Below, piece after piece: positions 25,213 to 33,104 of a stretch of DNA of 64,000 nt; position 1 is the stretch's first letter, and each line of letters starts with the position of its first letter. The notes beneath the pieces were generated by a model. It had not been told where the DNA came from, ran no database searches, and saw only the letters and a list, made by a program, of their open reading frames with translations. A program made the translations under genes and the position numbers. The stretch is from Pseudomonadota bacterium (GTDB lineage Bacteria > Chloroflexota > UBA5177): NCBI GenBank assembly GCA_021324655.1, contig JAJPIP010000052.1, positions 32,853-96,852 of the forward strand. Direction: 5' to 3'.

Positions 25213-26904
25213 ATGAGTTGGACTACTTTGACTCGCGGGCGTCTCGCGGTCCCCATCGTGACATTTGCCCTGGTAGCGGCGCTGCTGAGCGGCACGGGGT
25301 TGTCCGGCATGGGCGCCCGAGCGGCATCGTCCCGGTCGCACGCCAACGTCAAGTACGGCGGCACGGTCGTTCTTGATAACGTCGGCGGTGCTCTCTGGAC
25401 GTGCGGTCTCAATCCGTACAACGGGGCCAATAACTTCATCACGCTCGGGTTCACGTACGAGACGCTCGTGTACGACGATGCCCTGAACGGCAAGATCCAG
25501 CCGTGGCTGGCATCCGGGTACTCGTGGAGTAACGGAAATAAGACGCTGACGTTCACGATCAGGAAGGGCGTCACGTGGAATGATGGAAAGCCGTTCACCG
25601 CGGCCGACGTGGTGTACACGTTCCGGCTGTTGCGGCGGAATCCGGCTCTCGACGGCAACGGTGATTGGCAGGTGCTGAAGAGCGTCAGCCGGCACGGCAA
25701 CAACGTCGTGATGAACTTCAAGAAGGTGGCGGTCCCCGACTTCTACTATGTTGCCGGCCAGACCTACATCGTTCCCCAGCACATCTGGTCGAAGATCAAG
25801 AATCCGGTCACCTACATCGACAGCAAGCCGGTCTCGACCGGGCCGATGGTTGTCAGCAAGTGCGATCAGCAAGACATCATCATGATGCGGAATCCGCACT
25901 ACTGGCAGAAGGGGAAGCCGTACATCAAGGAACTGCGGGCGCCGGCCTTCCTCGACAACGGTCCCGGCAACCAGTACCTGGCCCAGGGCAAGGCGAACTG
26001 GGGCTGCCAGTACATCCCGAACGTCAATACGTACTACGTCCAGGGGAACTCGAACCGGCACTGGTACTACGCGCCGGGGAGCGATGTCGACCTGTACCCC
26101 AACAATTCGGTCTTCCCGACCAACATCAAGGCGGTGCGGGAGGCGATCTCGCTTGCCATTGACCGACGCCGAGTGTCACAGCTCGGCGTGTACGGCTACC
26201 TGCCGCCCGCCGACCAGTCGGGTATCGTCTTGCCGACGTACTCGAGTTGGTACGATCGGAGCCTGGCGAAGCACTACAATTACAGCTACAACCCGAGCAA
26301 GGCGATAAAGCTGCTGGAGAGCGCCGGCTTCAAGCGTGGTGCCGGCGGCATCTTCCAGAAAAACGGCAAGAAGCTGTCGCTGACCATCCTCGGCGTGGCG
26401 GGCTTCAGTGACTGGGTCGCCGAGCTGCAACAGATCCAAAACGAGCTGAAGGCGGTGGGCATCAACGCCACCGTGTCGAACCTGTCCGGCGATACGCAGC
26501 TGTCCGACATCCAGTCCGGGCACTACCAGCTCGCCTATTACTTCACGGGCGGCGGCCCCAGCCCGTACTACGAGATGCACTACGTGCTCGACAGCGGGCT
26601 GACCGCGCCCATCGGGTCGACGGCCACCGGCGACTACGAGCGCTGGCGCAACAGCGCCACCGACAGTCTGTTGAACCGGTACGCGCAGACGACGAGCAGC
26701 GCCACGCAGCACGCCATCATCAACGAGCTGCAGGGCATCATGCTCAAGAACGTGCCGGTGATTCCCGTCCTCGAAGGTGTTAGCTGGTACCAGTACGACA
26801 CCACGCAGTTGGTCGGCTGGCCGACGCGCTCCAACGAGTACGTGAACCCCGGGTGCAACACGCCCGACCAGGAGATCATTCTCCTTCACCTGCACCTGAA
26901 ATAA
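25213..26904 (+). CDS. ABC transporter substrate-binding protein, family 5
   Basis: 563-residue extracellular solute-binding protein family 5 (peptide/nickel type; some members bind oligosaccharides). Residues ~1-38 are a signal peptide with a hydrophobic core (VPIVTFALVAALLSG). The family block FTIRKGVTWNDGKPFTAADVVYTFR is near residue 117, and AVREAISLAIDRRRVSQLG near 304 is also conserved. GGAGGAGAG precedes the ATG. It heads a complete importer: SBP, two permeases, two ATPases. GH4 enzymes on both sides suggest that the cargo is a glycoside, not a peptide. A perfect hairpin follows the gene. Confidence 0.88.
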   Translation: MSWTTLTRGRLAVPIVTFALVAALLSGTGLSGMGARAASSRSHANVKYGGTVVLDNVGGALWTCGLNPYNGANNFITLGFTYETLVYDDALNGKIQPWLASGYSWSNGNKTLTFTIRKGVTWNDGKPFTAADVVYTFRLLRRNPALDGNGDWQVLKSVSRHGNNVVMNFKKVAVPDFYYVAGQTYIVPQHIWSKIKNPVTYIDSKPVSTGPMVVSKCDQQDIIMMRNPHYWQKGKPYIKELRAPAFLDNGPGNQYLAQGKANWGCQYIPNVNTYYVQGNSNRHWYYAPGSDVDLYPNNSVFPTNIKAVREAISLAIDRRRVSQLGVYGYLPPADQSGIVLPTYSSWYDRSLAKHYNYSYNPSKAIKLLESAGFKRGAGGIFQKNGKKLSLTILGVAGFSDWVAELQQIQNELKAVGINATVSNLSGDTQLSDIQSGHYQLAYYFTGGGPSPYYEMHYVLDSGLTAPIGSTATGDYERWRNSATDSLLNRYAQTTSSATQHAIINELQGIMLKNVPVIPVLEGVSWYQYDTTQLVGWPTRSNEYVNPGCNTPDQEIILLHLHLK

Positions 26905-26922
26905 GGGCAACAGGCGTAGTAT

Positions 26923-26960
26923 GAGAAGCAGTGGGGACGATGCAGTTCCCACTGCTTCTC
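26923..26960 (+). other. Perfect 13-bp intercistronic hairpin
   Basis: GAGAAGCAGTGGG at 26923-26935 is exactly complementary to CCCACTGCTTCTC at 26948-26960, with a 12-nt loop. It lies between the binding-protein and permease genes of one operon and has no T-run after it. Such hairpins in ABC operons often protect the upstream mRNA end or cut read-through, giving more binding protein than permease. Confidence 0.8.
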
Positions 26961-26980
26961 TGGCCTAGAAAGGCATCCCG

Positions 26981-27961
26981 ATGGCCGTCATCATCCGGCG
27001 CGTGGAATTCTTTCTCATCACCCTCTGGGCTGCGGTCACGATCAACTTCATCCTGCCGCGCATGATGCCGGGCAACCCCGCCGAGGCGATGATGGCGCAC
27101 TTCCAGGGGCGGTTGAACCCTGCCGCCCTCCACGCTCTGGAAGTGGCGTTCGGCGTCAACACCAAGGAAACCATCTGGCAGCAGTACGTCCAGTACCTCG
27201 GTGACATCGTCCACTTCAAGTTTGGGATTTCGCTCAGCAACTTTCCGGTTCCAGTCATGCACGTTGTGATGCAGGCCTTGCCGTGGACCCTGACGCTCGC
27301 CGGCGTCACAACCGTGATCTCATTCCTGCTCGGCACACTGATCGGGATGATCGCCGCCTGGCGGCGGGGAGGCATCGCCGATAATCTCATGCCGCCTGTC
27401 TTTGTCATCATCTCGGCCCTGCCGTATTTCTGGCTGGGCCTCATTTGCATCTACGTTTTCGCCGTCACTCTCCACTGGCTGCCCTCCGGGTTTGGCTACG
27501 ACGAGGGGGGCAATATCAACCTCTCCTGGACCTTCATCCACCAGGCGATCACGCATGCGATCCTGCCTGCCCTCACCATCATCGTGACGTCCATCGGTGG
27601 CTGGATTCTGACCATGCGCAACAACATGATCGGCACGCTGTCCGAAGACTACGTGCGGATGGCGCGCGCCAAGGGTCTTCATCCGATGCGAATCATGATC
27701 CAGTACGCGGGCCGCAACGCGATTCTGCCCAACATCACCGGCTTCGCCATGGCCCTGGGCTTCGTGGTGAGCGGCCTTCTCCTCACCGAAATCGTCTTTA
27801 CCTATCCGGGCGTGGGTTACCTCTTCCTGCAGGCGGTGGCGGCGGAAGATTACCCGTTGATGCAGGCGCTCTTCTTGTTCGTGACCATCGCCGTGCTGGC
27901 CGCCGTGCTCCTGGCCGACGTGGCCAACGCGCTACTCGATCCTCGGATTCGAGCGAGGTAG
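26981..27961 (+). CDS. ABC transporter permease, DppB/OppB type
   Basis: 326-residue inner-membrane permease with about six helices. It has the DppB/OppB N-terminus (IIRRVEFFLITLWAAVTINFILP) and the cytoplasmic coupling loop EDYVRMARAKGLHPMRIMIQYAGRNAILP near residue 225 (EAA motif). It pairs with the DppC-type permease 14 bp downstream. AGAAAGG lies before the ATG. Topology and loop agree with family length. Confidence 0.9.
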   Translation: MAVIIRRVEFFLITLWAAVTINFILPRMMPGNPAEAMMAHFQGRLNPAALHALEVAFGVNTKETIWQQYVQYLGDIVHFKFGISLSNFPVPVMHVVMQALPWTLTLAGVTTVISFLLGTLIGMIAAWRRGGIADNLMPPVFVIISALPYFWLGLICIYVFAVTLHWLPSGFGYDEGGNINLSWTFIHQAITHAILPALTIIVTSIGGWILTMRNNMIGTLSEDYVRMARAKGLHPMRIMIQYAGRNAILPNITGFAMALGFVVSGLLLTEIVFTYPGVGYLFLQAVAAEDYPLMQALFLFVTIAVLAAVLLADVANALLDPRIRAR

Positions 27962-27975
27962 GGGGAAGGAGAGAC

Positions 27976-28941
27976 ATGGCGTATCAACCGATTGCGATTC
28001 AGGAACCCGCTCCCTCACCGGCCACTCCGGCGCCAGCAACCGGCCGCGCCGCCTGGGCAGCCGGCTTCGTCCGCATCGGCGCCGCGCTCTCCTCGAATCG
28101 GAAGGCTGTCGCCGGGGTTCTCATCCTCCTCTTCTTCACCGTCGTCGCCATCTTCGCGCCCCTCATAGCCCCCTACAGTCCATCGGCGGAGGCGTTCGCG
28201 CCCGGGATGCCGCCGTCGTCGGCCCACTGGCTCGGGACGACGTCCTATGGGCAGGACATCTTCTCGCAGCTCGTCTGGGGAACGCGGCAGACGCTCCTGA
28301 TCGGCCTGATCGGTGGGCTGGCCGCCACCGCGCTCTCCGTCTTCGTCGGGGTCACCTCGGCCTATCTCGGCGGCATGCCGGACCATGTCCTCTCGGTCAT
28401 TACCGACATCTTTCTCGTGCTGCCGGCTCTTCCCCTCATGATCGTCATCGCCGCCTATGAGAAAGGCGGCGGCTTCTGGGTGCTGGTCGGCGTGATTGTC
28501 ATCACGGGCTGGTCGTTCGGGGCGCGACAATTGCGTCCGCAGGCGCAATCCCTGCGCAACCGCGACTTTCTCGAGTCGGCTCGCGTGCGAGGCGAGACCA
28601 GCGCGCACATCATCGTCTTTGAGGTTTTGCCCAATATGGTGTCGCTCATCGTGGCGATCTTCCTGGGTGCTGCTCTCTATGCCATCCTGGCTGCAGCCGG
28701 CCTGCAGTTCCTGGGTCTCGGCAATCCGGAAGATCAGAGCTGGGGCACCATGTTGTTCTGGGGACAGAACCAGGAAGCGCTCATGATCGGCTCGCCGTTG
28801 TGGATCATCGCGCCGGGTGCCTGTATTGCGGCCCTCGGCGCCGCGGTTGCGCTCATCAATTACGGCGTCGACGAGATCAGCAATCCGGCGCTGCGCGGGC
28901 GCAAGCGCAAGAAGAAGGTGTATGTCGTCCCCAATCCTTGA
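27976..28941 (+). CDS. ABC transporter permease, DppC/OppC type
   Basis: 321-residue permease with the DppC-type cytoplasmic N-terminus followed by a first helix (VAGVLILLFFTVVAIFAPLIAP), a periplasmic segment with HWLGTTSYGQDIFSQLVWG near residue 78, and the EAA loop RNRDFLESARVRGETSAHIIVFEVLPN near 200. The start is fixed by AAGGAGAG 5 nt upstream of 27976; the frame upstream of that is a shadow of the previous gene. The stop overlaps the next ATPase gene by 20 bp. Confidence 0.9.
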   Translation: MAYQPIAIQEPAPSPATPAPATGRAAWAAGFVRIGAALSSNRKAVAGVLILLFFTVVAIFAPLIAPYSPSAEAFAPGMPPSSAHWLGTTSYGQDIFSQLVWGTRQTLLIGLIGGLAATALSVFVGVTSAYLGGMPDHVLSVITDIFLVLPALPLMIVIAAYEKGGGFWVLVGVIVITGWSFGARQLRPQAQSLRNRDFLESARVRGETSAHIIVFEVLPNMVSLIVAIFLGAALYAILAAAGLQFLGLGNPEDQSWGTMLFWGQNQEALMIGSPLWIIAPGACIAALGAAVALINYGVDEISNPALRGRKRKKKVYVVPNP

Positions 28942-29920
28942 GGTACGAGATCTCGTCGTCGAGTATGGTGCCGGCCGGGACATGGTCCGTGCCGTCGACG
29001 GCGTGAACATTGACGTGCAGCCCGGCGAATTCCTGGGGCTGGTCGGCGAATCGGGTTGTGGGAAGTCAACCCTGCTGTTCGCCATCGGGCGGTTGCTCTC
29101 CGAGCCGGCGGAGATCGTGAGCGGTGACGTTCTCTTCAAAGGGACGAACCTCGTCTACCTGAAGGAGAAGCAGCTTCGGCATCTGCGCTGGAGAGGCTTC
29201 TCCGTCGTCATGCAGAGTGCGATGAACGCGCTGAATCCGGTCCTGACGGTGGGCGCACAGATGGCGGATGCCATCGAGGCCCACGAACGCATGCCGAAAG
29301 CGGCTATGAAGAGACGCTCGGCCGAATTGCTGCAGATGGTGGGCATCGATCCCATCCATCTTTCGAGCTATCCGCATCAGCTGTCGGGGGGGATGCGCCA
29401 GCGTGCCATGATCGCCATGGCGCTCGTCTTCACGCCGGACCTGATCATGATGGACGAACCCACCTCCGCGCTCGACGTCGTGGCGCAGCGCTCCCTCATG
29501 CGTGAGATCAAGACTCTCCAGGAAGAATTGCACTTCGCGACGATCTTCGTCACGCACGACATGGCGCTCGTCCGGCAGTACGCCGACCGTCTGGCCATCA
29601 TGTACGCCGGCCAGATCGTCGAGCACGCGTCAACCAATGAGATCTTTGATGATCCCAAACATCCCTATACGAGAGGACTGCTTCACGCCTATCCGTCCCT
29701 CTTTGGTCCGAAGGAAGAACTGACAGGGATCCCGGGCCGCCCGCCGGACTTGCGCACGCCGCCTACCGGCTGCCGGTTCCATCCGCGCTGCCCCTACGTC
29801 ATGGAGATCTGTCCGAAGGAGGACGTGCCTCTGTACTCGCCGCGTGGGGACGATCTGGTGCGGTGTTTCCTCTTCAGTAATGAGGTCATGACGAATGAAC
29901 GAGCCAGCGCTCCGCTCTGA
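28922..29920 (+). CDS. ABC transporter ATP-binding protein, DppD type
   Basis: 332-residue ATPase. Walker A is GESGCGKST near residue 43, the Q-loop lies in VVMQSAMNALNPV near 98, the signature LSGGMRQR near 158, Walker B DLIMMDEP near 178, and the H-loop in FVTHD near 212. The C-terminal oligopeptide-transporter extension has the Cys pattern GCRFHPRCPYVMEIC near 285, seen in DppD/DppF proteins with an iron-sulphur or structural site. It overlaps the permease by 20 bp and the DppF-type gene by 26 bp, so translation is coupled. Confidence 0.9.
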   Translation: MSSPILEVRDLVVEYGAGRDMVRAVDGVNIDVQPGEFLGLVGESGCGKSTLLFAIGRLLSEPAEIVSGDVLFKGTNLVYLKEKQLRHLRWRGFSVVMQSAMNALNPVLTVGAQMADAIEAHERMPKAAMKRRSAELLQMVGIDPIHLSSYPHQLSGGMRQRAMIAMALVFTPDLIMMDEPTSALDVVAQRSLMREIKTLQEELHFATIFVTHDMALVRQYADRLAIMYAGQIVEHASTNEIFDDPKHPYTRGLLHAYPSLFGPKEELTGIPGRPPDLRTPPTGCRFHPRCPYVMEICPKEDVPLYSPRGDDLVRCFLFSNEVMTNERASAPL

Positions 29921-30932
29921 GCCGTCGGCCCTCACGGCCTCCCCGGTGCTCGAGGCGCGCGGTCTGACCAAGCACTTTCACGTGGGCGGCATCTTTTCGG
30001 GCAAGACGCTGCACGCCGTCGACGACTTCGATCTCTCCATCTACCCCGGCGAGATCGTGGCGCTGGTGGGAGAGAGCGGAAGCGGCAAGAGCACGGTGGC
30101 GCGGCTGCTGGCCCAGGTGTACAAGCCGACGAGCGGCGAGATTCTCTATCGCGGCACGCCGATCGAGTCGCTGCATGCACGCGAATACCGCCGGCACGTC
30201 CAGATGGTCTTCCAGGATCCTTTTAGCTCGCTCAATCCCGTCTACCGCGCGTCGCACGGTGTCTTGCGCTCGTTGAAGCTGTACAGCAAGAAGCCGCGCA
30301 GCCAGTTGCGCCAGGAGGCGGCGCGCATCCTCGACCTGGTTGGACTCACCCCGTCCGACCAGTTTCTCGACAAGTACCCGTACGAGCTGTCGGGCGGACA
30401 GCGGCAGCGCTACGGTTTCGCCCAGGCCCTGGCCTGCGGGCCCGACCTCATCCTGGCCGATGAGCCGGTCTCGATGCTCGACGTGTCGATTCGCCTCGGG
30501 ATCCTGAACTTGATGGCGGACCTCTGCCGGGACGAAGGGCTGGCCTTCCTCTACATCACGCACGATATCGCCAGCGCCCGCTATGTGGCCGACCGCATGC
30601 TGGTGATGTACGCGGGGGAAGTCGTCGAGGACGGGCCGACGGAGGATGTCCTCCAGCATCCCAAGCACCCGTACACGCAGCTTCTGCTCTCTGCCGTGCC
30701 GGATCCCAACGCCCCGGCCGAGGCTGCTTTCCCGATGGAGATGGGCGAGCCGCCGCGCGTCATCGATCCCAAGCCCGGCTCTCGGTTCTGCCCGCGCTGT
30801 CCCTATGCCATCCCGATCTGCTCACAGGAGACGCCGCGGCTGCGGCTGGTGCGGCCCAATCATCGCGTCGCCTGTCATGTCGCGCAGGCGGAAGAGGCAA
30901 TCGCCGAGGCGGTGGCGCAGTCACGGGAGTAG
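29895..30932 (+). CDS. ABC transporter ATP-binding protein, DppF type
   Basis: 345-residue ATPase partner of the DppD-type protein. Walker A is GESGSGKST near residue 56, the signature LSGGQRQRYGF near 163, Walker B DLILADEPVSMLD near 183, and the H-loop in YITHD near 223. The C-terminal extension has FCPRCPYAIPIC near 300. Spacing and overlap show it is the last gene of the operon. The convergent GH4 gene ends 67 bp further on, with a small GC-rich inverted repeat between. Confidence 0.9.
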   Translation: MNEPALRSEPSALTASPVLEARGLTKHFHVGGIFSGKTLHAVDDFDLSIYPGEIVALVGESGSGKSTVARLLAQVYKPTSGEILYRGTPIESLHAREYRRHVQMVFQDPFSSLNPVYRASHGVLRSLKLYSKKPRSQLRQEAARILDLVGLTPSDQFLDKYPYELSGGQRQRYGFAQALACGPDLILADEPVSMLDVSIRLGILNLMADLCRDEGLAFLYITHDIASARYVADRMLVMYAGEVVEDGPTEDVLQHPKHPYTQLLLSAVPDPNAPAEAAFPMEMGEPPRVIDPKPGSRFCPRCPYAIPICSQETPRLRLVRPNHRVACHVAQAEEAIAEAVAQSRE

Positions 30933-30949
30933 GAAGCTGGTCGTGCCAT

Positions 30950-30973
30950 GCGGCCGGTAGGCCTTCAGGCCGC
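30950..30973. terminator. Weak GC-rich hairpin between convergent genes
   Basis: GCGGCC at 30950-30955 pairs with GGCCGC at 30968-30973 across a 12-nt loop, in the 67-bp space between the ABC operon end and the GH4 gene on the other strand. There is no T-run, so it is only a possible terminator. Confidence 0.35.
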
Positions 30974-30999
30974 AATGGACGGCGCGCTACAGCGCTCTG

Positions 31000-32358
31000 C
31001 TACGTCCATTCCCCAACGTACGCGGCATGCGCTTCCAGATACTCATCGACCAGGTCCTTTGACACGGGATAGGACCCCACCAGCGGGTGGTCCATCAGCG
31101 CCTCGACGGCGGCAGCGCGCGATTTCTCCCGGATCGCGTCCACGGTGCGCCGCTCGTACTGCTTGACGCGCAGCAGCAGTGAGAACTCATCCTCCGGTAC
31201 CTCCTTGACGGGCACCGGCTCCAGACCGGCGGGTCCGGCCTCGCAGACGATCTCGACCACGTCGTCGTTGCGCAGTCCAGGGATCGCGCCCCGGTTCGGC
31301 ACGTTGGCGATCACGCGGGCCGGCGTTCCCTGCGCCGCCAGGATGTCCAGCGCCACGCCGGCATAGCCCTCGCCTTCCTCGCCGGGCGGCGCTTCCTTCG
31401 CCTCGCGTCGCGATGAACCGGTCTCCATCGCCATGTAGCTGCCGTGGCGCTCGTCCAGATAGGCGCGGTATCGCTGCCAGGCGCGTTCCGGATGCTGCGC
31501 CGGCCCGATCTCTTTCAGGTCATGCAGCAGGGAGGCGCTGAGCCTCTGGACCTGCTCGCCGCGCGTCTCCCCGGCTGCCTGGATATGGGCCAGCGCCTGT
31601 TCGCGATAGTAGTAGTAGTACAGGTACTCGTTGGGCAGTACGCCGAGCAACTCCAGCAGTCCCGGCTCAAAGTACGCCAGATCCTCGACACGCGCGCGCC
31701 ACTCGGGCCGGCGAATCACCTCGGGGACGACATTCTCGCCGTCCACCAGCGCTTCGGTCATCCAGGAGAGATGATTGAGGCCGAAGAGCTGCACGGGCAC
31801 CTGCTCCGTCTTGCGCCCAAAGAGGTGCGCGACATCACGATGGAGGCCGGTCGGCGTGTCGCAGATGCCGGCGATCTTCATCCCCGGGAACTGCTCGGTC
31901 ACCGCCTGGGCGACCAGTCCCGCCGGATTGGTGAAGTTGAGAAGCCAGGCATCCGGGCAGACCTCCTGCATGAGGCCCGCGTAGCCGGCGACGATCGGGA
32001 CCGTCCGGAGGGCCATGGCGAAGCCGCCCGGCCCGGTCGTCTCCTGACCCAGCACGCCGTGTCGCAGCGCGATCCGTTCGTCCAGCACCCGCCCCGCTTC
32101 CGCCCCGACCCGAATCGTCGTGATCACACCATTTGCTCCGGGCAGTGCCTCGCGGGCATCGGTCGTTGCATCAATCCGGAAATGGGCACCCAGCCGATCG
32201 GCGCTGTAGCGCCCCAGCGGCGCCATGAGACCCAGCTTCTCCTCGTTGGTGTCCACCAGCACGACCTGAGTCAGCCCTAGCGCGTCCTGGCGGCGTACGA
32301 GCGCCGGCATGATGAGAGGCGAGCGCACGCCCGCGCCGCCGATGATGACCAGCTTCAT
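31000..32358 (-). CDS. Glycoside hydrolase family 4, 6-phospho-beta-glucosidase-like
   Basis: 452-residue GH4 enzyme. The NAD loop is LVIIGGAGVRSP at residues 3-14, then LLNFTNPAGLVAQAV near 143, GICDTPTGL with the metal-ligand Cys near 170, GLNHLSW with the ligand His near 200, and VIANVPNRGAIPGLRNDDVVE near 352. This block set is closer to 6-phospho-beta-glucosidases than the GH4 protein at 22761 is. The ATG has AAGGGGGAG directly before it. It faces the ABC operon tail to tail, and probably acts on the sugar that importer brings in. Confidence 0.88.
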   Translation of the reverse strand: MKLVIIGGAGVRSPLIMPALVRRQDALGLTQVVLVDTNEEKLGLMAPLGRYSADRLGAHFRIDATTDAREALPGANGVITTIRVGAEAGRVLDERIALRHGVLGQETTGPGGFAMALRTVPIVAGYAGLMQEVCPDAWLLNFTNPAGLVAQAVTEQFPGMKIAGICDTPTGLHRDVAHLFGRKTEQVPVQLFGLNHLSWMTEALVDGENVVPEVIRRPEWRARVEDLAYFEPGLLELLGVLPNEYLYYYYYREQALAHIQAAGETRGEQVQRLSASLLHDLKEIGPAQHPERAWQRYRAYLDERHGSYMAMETGSSRREAKEAPPGEEGEGYAGVALDILAAQGTPARVIANVPNRGAIPGLRNDDVVEIVCEAGPAGLEPVPVKEVPEDEFSLLLRVKQYERRTVDAIREKSRAAAVEALMDHPLVGSYPVSKDLVDEYLEAHAAYVGEWT

Positions 32359-32486
32359 CTCTCCCCCTTCCCGCTGCGTGGTGTCACCTTCATCCTACGG
32401 ACAGTGGTGGGTGACGGCCTTGCCGGTTGGAGGAGGCGCGATAGAGCCGATTAGTATCGGATCGAGCCAGCCACAAAGGGGGACAG

Positions 32487-33041
32487 ATGGACATCGTCGA
32501 GTTGCTCGGCCGCGCCCTGGATGAGACAGGGAGGATCATCACGGGCATCCGAGCGGACCAATGGAAGGGGCCGACTCCGTGCGAGGAGTGGGATGTGCGG
32601 ACGGTCGTCGGGCACCTGGTTCGGGGCAATCAGAACACAGCGGCGGTCGCCGAGGGGCGGCCGCGGGACCCCAACCCGATCGCGGACGTGGGCGCTGATC
32701 CGGTTCGCGCTTACCACGAGTCGGCGGAGACGGTGATGCGGGTCTGGCGGCAGGCCGGCAGGCTGGACGAAGACTACCCGACGCCGCTCGGCATGTTTCC
32801 CGGGCACCGGCTCCTCTCGCTGCGCCTCGCCGACAACGTGACCCACGGCTGGGATCTCGCCCGGGCGACGGGACAGACCCCGAATTATCCGGATGAGGTC
32901 GTGGCGGCGGCTACCGCATTCGCGGAGACACAGTTCGCCGACAACCGGCCGCCGGGCGGAGCCTTCGCCCCATCCGCTTCCGCGCCGGATAATGCACCGC
33001 CGATCGATCGCCTCGCGGCATTTCTTGGCCGCCCGGTGTAG
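32487..33041 (+). CDS. TIGR03086/DinB-like metal-binding protein
   Basis: 184-residue four-helix protein of the mycothiol-dependent maleylpyruvate isomerase N-terminal/DinB group. TPCEEWDVRTVVGHLV near residues 30-45 supplies the first metal-ligand His; DNVTHGWDLARATGQ near 111-125 supplies another. Members bind a divalent metal and act on thiol cofactors or are uncharacterised. AAAGGGGGACAG lies before the ATG. No partner gene is adjacent. Confidence 0.8.
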   Translation: MDIVELLGRALDETGRIITGIRADQWKGPTPCEEWDVRTVVGHLVRGNQNTAAVAEGRPRDPNPIADVGADPVRAYHESAETVMRVWRQAGRLDEDYPTPLGMFPGHRLLSLRLADNVTHGWDLARATGQTPNYPDEVVAAATAFAETQFADNRPPGGAFAPSASAPDNAPPIDRLAAFLGRPV

Positions 33042-33063
33042 AGCCATACCACAACAGGCGAAA

Positions 33064-33089
33064 GGGGACCGGCCGCGCGGCCGGTCCCC
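33064..33089. terminator. Bidirectional terminator
   Basis: A perfect 26-nt palindrome (two 13-nt arms, GGGGACCGGCCGC and its inverse) lies in the 63-bp gap between convergent genes. On the minus strand the stem is followed by TTT, so it best serves the secreted-protein gene at 33105, and it can also stop transcription from the left. Confidence 0.7.
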
Positions 33090-33104
33090 TCGTGCGTGCT
33101 GCTC

